From positions 1-13,170 of the forward strand of contig JANWYC010000013.1 in assembly GCA_025057245.1 (NCBI GenBank): a stretch of 13,170 nt of DNA. The letters run 5' to 3'. This DNA comes from Aquificaceae bacterium (GTDB taxonomy: Bacteria; Aquificota; Aquificia; Aquificales; Aquificaceae). The notes beneath the pieces are model-generated. The model did no database searches, was not told the origin of the DNA, and saw nothing but the letters and a program-made list of their open reading frames with translations. The position numbers and the translations under genes were made by a program. Each line of letters starts with the position of its first letter. The stretch's first letter is position 1. Of this stretch, positions 6,207 through 13,170 are shown one piece after another.

Positions 6207-6679
6207 GAGACCTGATAGAAAGGATTGAGGAGTTTCTTCACATACAGGAGAGGCTGGTAAACCTGCTTTTACTTTCTCAATCCCACCAGTTTAAGGTTAG
6301 CGTGAACACCGCCTTTGACATGTTGTATCATAACCTTGAGCTTCTTGAGCTTATTGAGGAACTGCTCAGTATGCCTGAGTCTTTTTACGAAGAGCAATAC
6401 AGAGACTACTCGGCGAGTTTAGCTCTTGAAGCCCTAACGTGGACGGGTATTCTTCTGCCCGCTTTGGAAGATGTATGCCCAGTGTTCTTCCACGGCGTAG
6501 GTTCAAAGGAAAGGGAGCTCACGCACAGGATAAGAGTTTTAAGAAAGTCTATTGAAGAAGCATTTCATGAAGGACCGCATCACAGATTAGATGATGCTCT
6601 GGAAGAGCTCCACGACGTTTCGGAGACTCTTAGATACCTTATACATCTTGCAAGGAAGGCTTATACAAACTTGGTCTGA
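6203..6679 (+). CDS. Hypothetical helical protein, translationally coupled to hslU
   Basis: This 158-residue protein begins at an ATG that shares the ATGA overlap with the hslU stop, so it is almost certainly translated from the same message. It is predicted all-helical and Leu/Glu/His-rich, with heptad-like leucines ([23 protein letters not shown]) and a C-terminal helix pair rich in His ([17 protein letters not shown]). There is no signal peptide; a moderately hydrophobic stretch ([18 protein letters not shown]) is probably a buried helix. I do not recognise a family. Histidines and acids could bind metal, but no fixed motif is seen. Its last 19 bp overlap the end of the FlhB-like gene on the opposite strand. 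Confidence 0.82.
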   Translation: MRDLIERIEEFLHIQERLVNLLLLSQSHQFKVSVNTAFDMLYHNLELLELIEELLSMPESFYEEQYRDYSASLALEALTWTGILLPALEDVCPVFFHGVGSKERELTHRIRVLRKSIEEAFHEGPHHRLDDALEELHDVSETLRYLIHLARKAYTNLV

Positions 6680-6930
6680 TTTTTTATACTGCTAACAAAC
6701 ACCAACACTTTGGCAACAGCCCTGTAGAGCTCTGGGGGTATCTCTTCGTAGACTTCCACCTTCATAAGGGCAGAGACCAAGCCTTTATCTTCTACTACTG
6801 GGACGCCGTGCTTTTTTGCAATTTCTATGATTTTTTCCGCTAACTCTCCTGCACCCTTTGCCACTACCTGTGGTGCCTGGTCCCTGCCCTGCTCATACTT
6901 TAAAGCTACCGCCTTCCTTCTCTCTTCCAT
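6661..6930 (-). CDS. Stand-alone FlhB C-terminal domain protein (YlqH/FhlB-like)
   Basis: This 89-residue protein corresponds to the cytoplasmic C-terminal domain of the flagellar export switch FlhB, without the membrane part. [20 protein letters not shown] (residues 7-26) aligns with the segment right after the autocleavage NPTH of FlhB; here NPTH is replaced by the start of the protein (MEERRK). The rest, [26 protein letters not shown], then [17 protein letters not shown], follows the FlhB fold. The protein thus mimics the cleaved FlhB fragment and probably binds export-apparatus or substrate-switch partners. Stand-alone copies are known next to FliK-like genes, as for B. subtilis ylqG-ylqH; here the FliK-like gene is directly upstream, 2 nt away, so translation is by reinitiation. 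Confident as to domain, less as to role. Confidence 0.88.
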   Translation of the reverse strand: MEERRKAVALKYEQGRDQAPQVVAKGAGELAEKIIEIAKKHGVPVVEDKGLVSALMKVEVYEEIPPELYRAVAKVLVFVSSIKNQTKFV

Positions 6931-6932
6931 GG

Positions 6933-8786
6933 CTAAACCATCATAAAAAAGCCTTCGTGCATAAGGCTTGTTTTCATACTCTCCGTAAGCTTCTCTCTTT
7001 GAACCGCTTCCACTGAAAGGCTTCTTAGTTTTATGCCTTCATTCTTAAGAAGTTCTTTGAGCTTTTCTTGAGACTTTCTAAAAAGCTCCGCCCAGTAGGT
7101 TTGGTTTGTAAACAGCTTAACATCAAGCACTTTGCTATTCCTCTGCATGGTAAGTATTCCGCTTATAAAACCTTCTGTGTAGTCTAATTTGAACACTGCG
7201 GTGTATTCCTTGCCACCTTTGAACATAAGACCTCCCCTTCCGCCTTGGTAGTATACGGGCATGTAAAGGACGTTGCTATGCGTAAGGTTTATCCATTGAA
7301 TTCTGTTCATAAACTCAAGTCTGTGTATAATTTGCTCCATAGATTGAGCCTTAGTTCTTTCAAACCCAACTAACCTCTCTCCTTCCTCCAAGCTTTTCTT
7401 AAAAAGCTGATAAGCTTCTTTAACATTCCTGTCTGAGCCCTCTTGTACAGCTTTAAGGAGTTCTCTAATAACTGGCTCGTCAAGACTCTGCAATTGGGCT
7501 AAAGCCTTCTCAAAGATGGGATACTTTTCCAAAGTTCCCAAACTTTGCTTTTTCAGAAGCTCTTTCAGCAAAGCTGGCAGGTCCCTTTTCTCCAAAGCAT
7601 TTATAAGAGCGTTTTCCTGCGATTGTTCTAAGGTTTTGATAAGCTTCACATATTCACCGTTGCTAAGGTTTTCCAGAAATAGGTTTTTTAGGGTTTCTTT
7701 TAAGCTCTCGTGAGCGCGCACCCTATACCTTAACAACTCCAGTAGGGTTTTGTCTTCCTCCATGTGGTTTTTTTGCTCAAAGCCCAACAACTTTTGTAGG
7801 TAAGCCATTTCCTCTGCGGAGCTTTCTGGATTTGCCAGAAGTCTTAAGAGCCTACGGTACGCCTCTTCTATGCCCTTTTCTGAGCCTTCTTCCACAGCTT
7901 TTAGGAGCTCTCTTAGCACTGGCTCTTGAAAGCTTTGCACCGCTTTAAAAGCCTTTTCCAAAGCTGGAAACTCCGAGAGAATTCCTTCCCCTTGGAATCT
8001 TAAAAGTTCTTTCAAGACTCTGGGAAGGTCTTTCTGTTCTAAAGCTCTCAACAAACCTATTTGACCCATGCCTTCCAGTTTTCTAACCAAATGTTCATAC
8101 TCCTGAGAGTCTATGCCTTCCAAAAACAGTCCTTTTATAACATCTTCCAGCCCTTGTTTGGTAGAGCGCTCCCTTTTTATTAGCTTCCTTAACTCTTCCA
8201 TACCTTTCCTATGGTTAACGCCGAGAAGGTTGGAGAGCGTTCCTAAGTCCTTTTGAAACGTTTGCAAAAGTTGTGCTTTTGCGTCTTTTAACACATCCTC
8301 TGGCTTGAGCTTGCCGAGAAAAAGGTCTATCAGCTTTCTTTCGTAAAAAAGCCCAGAGTCTTCTATGGTCTCTTTGAGCCTGTCTGGGTTTATAGAAAAA
8401 AGAAAGTCGTCACTACCTTCGAGAACCAGATTGAGAACCTCCTCAATTTGATTTTTCCTGTATAGCCCTAATATTTTGAAAGTAACAGGGTTTGTATCCT
8501 CTAAACTTAGCTCTACAACATCACCCCTCATAAGATTCATAGAAGAGCGGTTCTCAGCGTTAATTTCAAAGCCGTTAGATAGCATCAAACCTATCCTACT
8601 ACCCTCCGCATAGCTCACCCTCGCCTTTACCGCACCTTCGCTACCCATAGAAAGGTCCAAAAGCACGTTGGGCACGGTGGAAAGCACTTTCACCTTGAGC
8701 ATTTCATTTGCTCTCTCCGCCCTCAGCGACTGAGCCTGCTCAGCTGCGTGCTGTAGAAGAAGACCTTCTAACCTTCTTATCTCCAT
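6933..8786 (-). CDS. FliK-like hook-length/YlqG-like protein with tandem internal repeats
   Basis: This is a 617-residue cytoplasmic, highly helical protein. The C-terminal region (about 495-595: [17 protein letters not shown], then [18 protein letters not shown], then [20 protein letters not shown]) has the pattern of the FliK C-terminal hook domain: two strands, then a helix and a strand ending LRSLSVEAV. The N-terminal 30-110 region is beta-rich. The middle has two repeats, residues 187-332 and 333-471, each beginning LLG(V/F), with a third start LVGF at 472; conserved lines include [30 protein letters not shown] against [29 protein letters not shown]. FliK proteins act as molecular rulers for the flagellar hook and trigger the FlhB switch, which fits the adjacent FlhB-like gene. 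The start at ATG 8786 lacks a clear Shine-Dalgarno. It could instead be a general YlqG-type protein outside the flagellum. Confidence 0.7.
   Translation of the reverse strand: MEIRRLEGLLLQHAAEQAQSLRAERANEMLKVKVLSTVPNVLLDLSMGSEGAVKARVSYAEGSRIGLMLSNGFEINAENRSSMNLMRGDVVELSLEDTNPVTFKILGLYRKNQIEEVLNLVLEGSDDFLFSINPDRLKETIEDSGLFYERKLIDLFLGKLKPEDVLKDAKAQLLQTFQKDLGTLSNLLGVNHRKGMEELRKLIKRERSTKQGLEDVIKGLFLEGIDSQEYEHLVRKLEGMGQIGLLRALEQKDLPRVLKELLRFQGEGILSEFPALEKAFKAVQSFQEPVLRELLKAVEEGSEKGIEEAYRRLLRLLANPESSAEEMAYLQKLLGFEQKNHMEEDKTLLELLRYRVRAHESLKETLKNLFLENLSNGEYVKLIKTLEQSQENALINALEKRDLPALLKELLKKQSLGTLEKYPIFEKALAQLQSLDEPVIRELLKAVQEGSDRNVKEAYQLFKKSLEEGERLVGFERTKAQSMEQIIHRLEFMNRIQWINLTHSNVLYMPVYYQGGRGGLMFKGGKEYTAVFKLDYTEGFISGILTMQRNSKVLDVKLFTNQTYWAELFRKSQEKLKELLKNEGIKLRSLSVEAVQREKLTESMKTSLMHEGFFMMV
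7374..8228 (-). repeat. Coding tandem repeat of two ~140-residue units
   Basis: Unit 1 is encoded by 8228-7791 (146 codons) and unit 2 by 7790-7374 (139 codons), in phase. At protein level they share [44 protein letters not shown] and [23 protein letters not shown] third partial unit starts at residue 472. The DNA has diverged, so the duplication is old. Confidence 0.8.
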
Positions 8787-8791
8787 AATAA

Positions 8792-8811
8792 TTAAATATC
8801 GTCCAGATAGG
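8792..8811 (-). repeat. Short duplicate of the ROK gene 3' end
   Basis: Positions 8792-8811 match 9054-9073, the last codons and stop of the ROK gene, at 17 of 20 bases, all differences being transitions. On the minus strand it reads Tyr-Leu-Asp-Asp-Ile-stop, against Tyr-Leu-Asp-Asp-Val-stop in the gene. It may be the stump of a second copy or a chance match. Confidence 0.3.
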
Positions 8812-8973
8812 CTTATCTAATAATCATCTCCGCTTTAGCTTACAGGAGTTTCATAACTTTCTATAAACATAGGTTCAGTTTCTGAAATGCCTGAATATCA
8901 AGCCTCAAATAGCATTTTTGGGCAGAGCGTCTTAAGAAAACCAGCCAAGTTATCACTGTTGCACCTGAGAACC

Positions 8974-8995
8974 AAAAGAGCTCTTAATGCGCTCT
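8974..8995 (-). terminator. Weak candidate terminator after the ROK gene
   Basis: On the minus strand AGAGC (8991-8995) and GCTCT (8977-8981) form a 5-bp stem with a 9-nt loop, followed by a run of three or four T (8974-8977). It lies about 60 nt after the ROK stop and before the FliK-like gene. The stem is short for a thermophile. Confidence 0.3.
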
Positions 8996-9053
8996 CAAAA
9001 ACTCAAACAAGCTAAATCTTTACAAAAACTTAGTAATTCTTCATAAGAAGATG

Positions 9054-9911
9054 TTAAACATCATCCAGATAAGTTAAAGCTAAAGCACCTCGTGCCATAC
9101 AATACTCTGCGCAGGTAGAGAAGGAAATACTAAAGCAGAGCCCGGGAAGAGTTTCACACATAGACCTGAGCTCCTCTTCAAGACCGCCTAAAAATCCCTT
9201 CATCGCCTCCACCAGACCACCTCCAAGCACTAACCTGTCTGGGTTCAGGATGTGAACTGCGTTCATAAGTCCTATAAGGAGATGCTTTCTAAACTCCTCC
9301 ACCGCCCTTAGCGCCGCATCCTCTCCGCCCTCAGCCCTTCTTACTATGTCAAAATCCTTCAGCTTCTCTCCCGTCAACTTGTGATAAAACCTCTCAAGCC
9401 CGTAGGAAGAGCAGTAAGCCTCCCAACATCCACGCCTCCCGCAACTGCAAACTTCACCATCTAATTTTATTGTGTGATGTCCCAGCTCAAGAGAGCTCCC
9501 GCAAGCACCCAGAAAGGGTTTACCTTCCACCACCAGCCCTCCACCTAACCCAGTGCCTATGGCTACAAAGAGCAAAACCTTACTGTTTTTGTGGTCATAT
9601 AGCCACTCGCCAAAAGCACCCGCGGAAACATCGTTAACCACCTTTACATTCAATCCTTCCAAAACCTCCCTTAAATTCACGCCGTCAAGAGCTGGCACGT
9701 TGGGAGACCTGTAAACCAAACCGTCCTTTGAAGTAAATCCGGCAACCGCCACGCCCACGCTCTCAGGATTTCCCTCAAAAGCTATCTCCCTAATCCTCTC
9801 CAAAAAGGCGCTCCTATCTCTCGACATGTCCTTTATGTAGTGCTTTTCCCTCCTACCATCCTCCCAGAAAACCTTTATGAAAGTCCCACCTATGTCAACT
9901 CCCTTTTTCAT
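9054..9911 (-). CDS. ROK family sugar kinase, probable glucokinase
   Basis: This cytoplasmic kinase phosphorylates a hexose, probably glucose, using ATP. From the ATG at 9911 the protein has 285 residues. The phosphate-binding GVDIGGTFIKVF is at 4-15 and the catalytic Asp is in NDVSAGA (Asp94). IGTGLGGGLVV (118-128) precedes the ROK substrate loop with Glu142 and His145 (SSLELGHH). CSCGRRGCWEAYCS (155-168) contains the Cys residues that, with a nearby His, bind the structural zinc of ROK proteins; LVLGGGLVEA (227-236) is the second nucleotide motif. There is no DNA-binding domain, so it is a kinase, not a repressor. The start is favoured by AGGTGG just upstream; an earlier frame opening at 9947 lies within the preceding gene. 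It overlaps that gene by 17 bp and is last in the operon. ManNAc or fructose kinase activity is possible. Confidence 0.88.
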   Translation of the reverse strand: MKKGVDIGGTFIKVFWEDGRREKHYIKDMSRDRSAFLERIREIAFEGNPESVGVAVAGFTSKDGLVYRSPNVPALDGVNLREVLEGLNVKVVNDVSAGAFGEWLYDHKNSKVLLFVAIGTGLGGGLVVEGKPFLGACGSSLELGHHTIKLDGEVCSCGRRGCWEAYCSSYGLERFYHKLTGEKLKDFDIVRRAEGGEDAALRAVEEFRKHLLIGLMNAVHILNPDRLVLGGGLVEAMKGFLGGLEEELRSMCETLPGLCFSISFSTCAEYCMARGALALTYLDDV

Positions 9912-10347
9912 AGTCCACCTTTTCAATCTTAAGTTCCCCGTCCCCACCGCTAAACTTTAGGCGAAGGGAGAGCATCCTTTGAGTCATACCCTTTTCCTTC
10001 TTTACCAGCTCAACCACCACCTCCCCTTCCTCTACCTTTTTCTCCTCAGCCCTTGCATCAGCGTAAGCCTTTCTGTAAGAATTGCAGGTTCTCAAAAGCC
10101 CTTCCGCACCACCCATGTTTTTAGAGAGTTCCTCCGACATAAGTTTGGCAAGTTCTAAAGCCTTACTCTCACTACACTCTTCAAGACCAAGAAGGAAGGT
10201 ATAGAAGGCTCTAACATCTTCCAGACCCTTTCTCTTATCAGCAAGGTCTTCTAAAAAGAGCAAAAGTGCTATAAAGAAAGGATATAAAACCGCAAAAACT
10301 ATAAAAAAGCCTATGATAATGTCTTCCCTGCTGTAGTTTATCCTCAT
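9895..10347 (-). CDS. Small membrane-anchored protein of unknown function
   Basis: This is a 150-residue protein from the ATG at 10347, which shares an ATGA overlap with the corA stop; a TTG two codons earlier is less likely. One hydrophobic helix spans about residues 9-31 (IIIGFFIVFAVLYPFFIALL), probably a signal anchor. The soluble rest is helical and charged: a segment around LEECSESKALELAKLMSEEL, then a coiled coil-like ARAEEKKVEEGEVVVELVKK, then a beta-like C-terminus (SLRLKFSGGDGELKIEKVDY). I do not recognise a family. The last 17 bp overlap the ROK kinase start. Its place between corA and the ROK gene shows co-expression but does not point to a function. Confidence 0.82.
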   Translation of the reverse strand: MRINYSREDIIIGFFIVFAVLYPFFIALLLFLEDLADKRKGLEDVRAFYTFLLGLEECSESKALELAKLMSEELSKNMGGAEGLLRTCNSYRKAYADARAEEKKVEEGEVVVELVKKEKGMTQRMLSLRLKFSGGDGELKIEKVDYEKGS

Positions 10348-11285
10348 AGCCAACCCTTTTTTCTGACCCAGTATATGAGCGACAGTGTAGTTCCCACCAT
10401 GAGTAGAAGGGACATGGGATATCCGTATCTCCAGTGGAGCTCTGGCATGTGTTCAAAGTTCATACCAAATATGCTGGCAATCAAAGTGGCTGGTAGGAAA
10501 ATGGTAGCCAAAACCGTAAAGACCTTTACCGCCTCGTTTTGCTTTATGGATATAAGACCCAGCAGGGAATTCTGAATGCTATCCAATTTATCCATGTAAA
10601 AGCTTGTGTAATCAAGAAGGGTGTGAAGGTCGTCAAGAGCTATCTTTATATCCCGCTTGGTCTGAGCGTTTACCTTTGGGCTCTTTACAAAGTGGCTCAG
10701 TATTCTAAGTTTTTCGTTTATAGTCTCCCTTATGGTTATGTTAAGTTCGTCGTAGTATGATATCTCCTTTATGATTTCCTCTGACTGCTCTACGAAGACC
10801 TCTTTTCTTAGGTTTCTTATCCTCCTACCCAGAATTTCAAGCCTATCACCAATCCTGTCCACTTCTATGTTTACTATGGCTGAGAAAACAGCTTCAGGAA
10901 ACTGAAAATTAACTGCGCTTTGCTCCATCCTTTTTGCAAAAATTAGCATGCTGGGTATGTCCCTGTATCTTATGCTAACTATATACCTACCCTTTATGAA
11001 AAAAAGCACTGGTTCTACGCTTATGTCTTCTTTCTGTTGGATGACAAAGGATAGGTTCATGTATATGGCTTCGTCCTCTTCTTTGTATTTACTACTTATC
11101 TCTATATCGCCGAAGACTTCCCTGGGGGGCATTTGAAACCCTACCGCACTTCTAAGCCAGTCTATCTCCGCATCGCTTGGCTTTTCCACATCAAGCCATA
11201 CAACCGCTTCCCGCCTGAGGTCGCCAAACTGGTCCAGTTGAAATTTTTTAAACGTTCCCCCCAGACTTGCGTAAACATGTATCAT
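10344..11285 (-). CDS. corA: CorA family magnesium/cobalt transporter
   Basis: CorA is a homopentameric inner-membrane channel for Mg2+, also passing Co2+ and Ni2+. From the ATG at 11285 the protein has 313 residues; a TTG just before gives one more residue. A long cytoplasmic domain includes the stalk helix (about 190-250, SYYDELNITIRETINEKLRI through LDDLHTLLDY). It is followed by TM1 (about 250-273, VFTVLATIFLPATLIASIF) and the selectivity signature GMN (274-276) in GMNFEHMPELHWRYGYP. TM2 is about 290-307, then a basic tail RKKGWL. All hallmarks are intact. It starts 11 nt after the DUF3501 gene without a strong ribosome site and overlaps the next gene by 4 bp, so it belongs to the same operon. 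Confidence 0.95.
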   Translation of the reverse strand: MIHVYASLGGTFKKFQLDQFGDLRREAVVWLDVEKPSDAEIDWLRSAVGFQMPPREVFGDIEISSKYKEEDEAIYMNLSFVIQQKEDISVEPVLFFIKGRYIVSIRYRDIPSMLIFAKRMEQSAVNFQFPEAVFSAIVNIEVDRIGDRLEILGRRIRNLRKEVFVEQSEEIIKEISYYDELNITIRETINEKLRILSHFVKSPKVNAQTKRDIKIALDDLHTLLDYTSFYMDKLDSIQNSLLGLISIKQNEAVKVFTVLATIFLPATLIASIFGMNFEHMPELHWRYGYPMSLLLMVGTTLSLIYWVRKKGWL

Positions 11286-11296
11286 CAAAAAATATT

Positions 11297-11884
11297 TTAC
11301 TCTGAACTAAGGTCTTTTATAAGCTCAGACTTTACCTCCTCTGGTATTTCTGCCATGCCCCTATGCTCAGGATGGGTTATTTCTATGGTTATTCTTTCCC
11401 TTTTGAAGTCCTCCACCTGCTGGTCTGTAAACCTTACCTTTAGAAAGTGAACCACGGCAGCCTTTCCGTATTCGTAATCCTCTTTACTCCTCTCATCCGC
11501 CACAGCATGAACTGTATGCTTGTTGCCTACGTGAAAGTATAGATGGTCGTGTATACCCACCAGCTTTGGCAGTATTTTTTTTCTACCCTCCGCATCTGGT
11601 ATTTCAATAAACATGGTCACAGACAGCTCGTTTTTGTCAGGTATGAGTTCGTTATAAACGTCAATCTCCTTTTGTATATCCTCGTCCCTGGCCATTCTCT
11701 CCGCCCTTATCATCTCCTGGATTTGAAACCAGACAGTGTCTCTGTTCTCAAAGACCAGATGCACGAAGGGTTCAAGGAACACCCTTCTGTTTTTCTTTAT
11801 CTGTATGATTTCCTGAACCTTTTGAGCACGCACCTTTTCGTATTCATACAGATTAAGAATCTCTTCTTTCGTTACCTTTTTCAT
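11297..11884 (-). CDS. DUF3501 family protein
   Basis: This 195-residue soluble protein carries the DUF3501 pattern: YEKVRAQKVQEIIQIKKNRRV (about residues 15-35), FENRDTVWFQIQEMIRAERM (45-64), IQKEIDVYNELIPDKNELSVTMFIEI (70-95), and a C-terminal half with HDHLYFHVGNKHTVHAVAD. Several His residues there could bind a metal, though this is inference. In other genomes I recall this family next to rubrerythrin and Fe-S oxidoreductase genes; none is present here. The function is unknown. The start at 11884 has a strong GGAGGTT (about 11890-11896) and a consensus promoter 30 bp upstream, so this is the first gene of the operon leading into corA. Confidence 0.88.
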   Translation of the reverse strand: MKKVTKEEILNLYEYEKVRAQKVQEIIQIKKNRRVFLEPFVHLVFENRDTVWFQIQEMIRAERMARDEDIQKEIDVYNELIPDKNELSVTMFIEIPDAEGRKKILPKLVGIHDHLYFHVGNKHTVHAVADERSKEDYEYGKAAVVHFLKVRFTDQQVEDFKRERITIEITHPEHRGMAEIPEEVKSELIKDLSSE

Positions 11885-11911
11885 GTTAAAACCTCCAAAT
11901 GGTTTACTTTT

Positions 11912-11939
11912 ATTATATGCAAATTATTCTCAATGTCAA
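11912..11939 (-). promoter_or_regulatory. Consensus sigma-70 promoter for the DUF3501-corA operon
   Basis: On the minus strand a perfect -35 TTGACA (11934-11939) and perfect -10 TATAAT (11912-11917) are separated by 16 nt. Transcription should start near 11905. The -35 box contains the TGA stop of hisC, so gene end and promoter share bases. Confidence 0.85.
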
Positions 11940-12985
11940 GCCTCTTTTAAGACCGCCTGCAAAGCTTCAAGAAGGGCATCATTCTCCCAGTTCAGCCCAA
12001 CGCTAACTCTAAGGCAGTCAGGTATCATGTATGAAAAGTTCCTTATCAGCACGCCCTTTTCTAACAGCCTTTTGTGAAGGATGTCTGCAGGCATAAGAGA
12101 GCTCTTAAACAGAATAAAGTTAGCCTCAGAGGGGTATACTCTTATACCTTCCATGCTTGAGAGCTCTTTGTATAGCCTATCCCTTTCCTGTATGGTAGTT
12201 TTTACCGCCTGCTCAACAAACTCATAGAACTCAGTGAGCATAAGCCTTGCTATAACCTGAGATGGGTAGGTTATGTTAAAGGGTAGTCTCATTTTGTTTA
12301 GTTCTTTTACAATACCTTCCTCTGCCACCATAAAACCCACCCTGAGACCAGCCATACCTATCTTTGAGAGAGTTCTCAGAACCACAGTGTCCCTCCTGCT
12401 AAGAGCTTCCTCTACCCAACTCTTACCCGAATACTGAAAATAGGCTTCATCTATAACTGTGAAGACGCCTCTGTCTCTTACCGCCTTTATGCTTTCCTCA
12501 TTAAAGCAGTTGCCAGTAGGGTTGTTAGGATAGGCAAAGTAGGCTAAAGCAGGCTTTTTCTCTTCCACGAGCCTTAGACACTCTTCAAGGTCTATGTCAA
12601 AGTCTTCCTTTAGCTTGACCTCCACCCTATCTCTACCCAGAATCTGAGCGGATATACCATACATGGAAAAAGTGGGAACAGGATATAGCACGCCTCTGTT
12701 AAACTCCTCCACCGCAATAGACAGGTAGTATATGAGCTCATCAGAACCGTTGCCTAAAAGGAGATTCTCTTCCTTGAGACCAAATCGCTTTGCTATGGCT
12801 TCTTTTAAAAGTTTTGATTCTGGGTCTGGGTAGCGGTTAAAGGGGATTTTGGAGACCTCCTCCGCTATCCTTCTTTGAAACCACTGGGGGAGCTCTATGG
12901 AGAGCTCGTTGGAAGAGAGCTTTACTCTGGCAGAGGAGGTCTCCGTCTTGTAAGATTCGAGGGCGCTTACCCTCCTGCTTATCAT
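11936..12985 (-). CDS. hisC: Histidinol-phosphate aminotransferase
   Basis: HisC is a PLP-dependent fold-type I enzyme that converts imidazole-acetol phosphate and glutamate to histidinol phosphate and 2-oxoglutarate. At 349 residues it has normal length. LSSNELSIELP (23-33) is the substrate entry segment and NRYPDPE (50-56) is typical of HisC. GNGSDELI (78-85) binds the PLP phosphate, and AYPNNPTGN (151-159) holds the Asn that contacts the ring. VIDEAYFQY (177-185) carries Asp179, RTLSKIGMAGLRVGF (204-218) the Schiff-base Lys208, and CLRVSVG (324-330) the substrate-carboxylate Arg326. The closely related CobD or aromatic aminotransferases are less likely given the HisC-type motifs. It overlaps the upstream gene by an ATGA and has its own downstream neighbour under a separate promoter. 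No other his gene is in the window. Confidence 0.93.
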   Translation of the reverse strand: MISRRVSALESYKTETSSARVKLSSNELSIELPQWFQRRIAEEVSKIPFNRYPDPESKLLKEAIAKRFGLKEENLLLGNGSDELIYYLSIAVEEFNRGVLYPVPTFSMYGISAQILGRDRVEVKLKEDFDIDLEECLRLVEEKKPALAYFAYPNNPTGNCFNEESIKAVRDRGVFTVIDEAYFQYSGKSWVEEALSRRDTVVLRTLSKIGMAGLRVGFMVAEEGIVKELNKMRLPFNITYPSQVIARLMLTEFYEFVEQAVKTTIQERDRLYKELSSMEGIRVYPSEANFILFKSSLMPADILHKRLLEKGVLIRNFSYMIPDCLRVSVGLNWENDALLEALQAVLKEA

Positions 12986-13170
12986 GCTTGCTCTTGAACT
13001 TCCTTCTCTTCTTCCTCTTCCTCCTCTTCCATTCTTCCGAGATAAAGCTCAAGCTCAGCCACTGTAGATTCTACAAGCTTATCCTCAAGAATACCTTTTA
13101 TGAGTCTGTTGAGCTTGCGTTCGTCTCCCATGGCTATACCGTTAAGCACATGATAGAGCCTTTTGGGTAG
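12982..13170 (-). CDS. Unidentified gene fragment with polyglutamate C-terminus, 5' end off window
   Basis: The minus strand is open in one frame from the right edge to a TGA at 12984-12982, giving the last 62 residues of a larger protein. It begins LPKRLYHVLNGIAMGDERKL, continues as helical sequence (LNRLIKGILEDKLVESTVAELELYLG) and ends RMEEEEEEEEKEVQEQA, an acidic disordered tail with eight consecutive Glu. The TGA overlaps the hisC start as ATGA, so the two are co-translated. The coupling and the non-random composition support a real gene; I do not recognise the family. An internal ATG (13131) could in principle start a 49-residue protein, but the frame stays open beyond it. Confidence 0.65.
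   Translation of the reverse strand, partial: LPKRLYHVLNGIAMGDERKLNRLIKGILEDKLVESTVAELELYLGRMEEEEEEEEKEVQEQA

Noticed and set aside
8787-8880. Sigma-28 flagellar promoter ahead of the FliK-like gene
   Set aside because: No TAAA-N15-GCCGATAA-like pair found in the expected orientation.
11543-11950. 135-codon plus-strand frame
   Set aside because: Antisense to DUF3501, which has motifs, a strong ribosome site and a consensus promoter.
1-13170. CRISPR array
   Set aside because: No regularly spaced identical repeats of 24-40 bp; the repeats found are single pairs and degenerate.
1-13170. Insertion sequence or prophage remnants
   Set aside because: No transposase, integrase or phage gene and no terminal inverted repeats flanked by target duplications.

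Overview
The window reads as chromosomal DNA of a thermophilic bacterium of the Aquificaceae (Hydrogenobacter/Thermocrinis type). This is inferred from the archaeal-type S-adenosylmethionine synthetase, a Hydrogenobacter-like metal-independent phosphoserine phosphatase candidate, heavy AGG/AGA and ATA codon use, charged Lys/Glu-rich proteins and tightly packed overlapping genes. No database search was possible, so the genus is a guess.

Layout. At the left edge lies the start of an exported fasciclin (FAS1) protein (minus). A gene-free stretch follows, then metK (plus) behind a leader of about 190 nt that folds, by eye, into a compact multi-helix RNA, then an unlinked-looking nuoA. A second gene-free stretch of about 550 bp shares degenerate blocks with the first. 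Next come a histidine-phosphatase (plus) and tsaE (minus), overlapping tail to tail. A short divergent promoter separates tsaE from a plus-strand operon: unknown 155-aa gene, hslU, unknown helical 158-aa gene. This meets a minus-strand pair, FliK-like ruler protein plus a stand-alone FlhB C-terminal domain, again with tail-to-tail overlap.

The right third is all minus strand. An unidentified gene fragment with a polyglutamate tail is coupled to hisC. A consensus promoter overlapping the hisC stop then drives DUF3501, corA, a small membrane protein and a ROK sugar kinase, all overlapping or nearly so.

Functionally these are mostly housekeeping genes: AdoMet synthesis, complex I, serine synthesis, t6A tRNA modification, ATP-dependent proteolysis, flagellar export, Mg transport, glucose phosphorylation and histidine synthesis. 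The most promising undescribed item is the metK leader RNA: two nested three-way junctions, 42 base pairs in helices, a possible kissing loop, and an alternative helix. It looks like a riboswitch or attenuator and does not match the known SAM riboswitch classes as I remember them. Second is a degenerate intergenic repeat seen in two, perhaps three, gene-free stretches. Third is the tandem ~140-residue repeat in the FliK-like protein.
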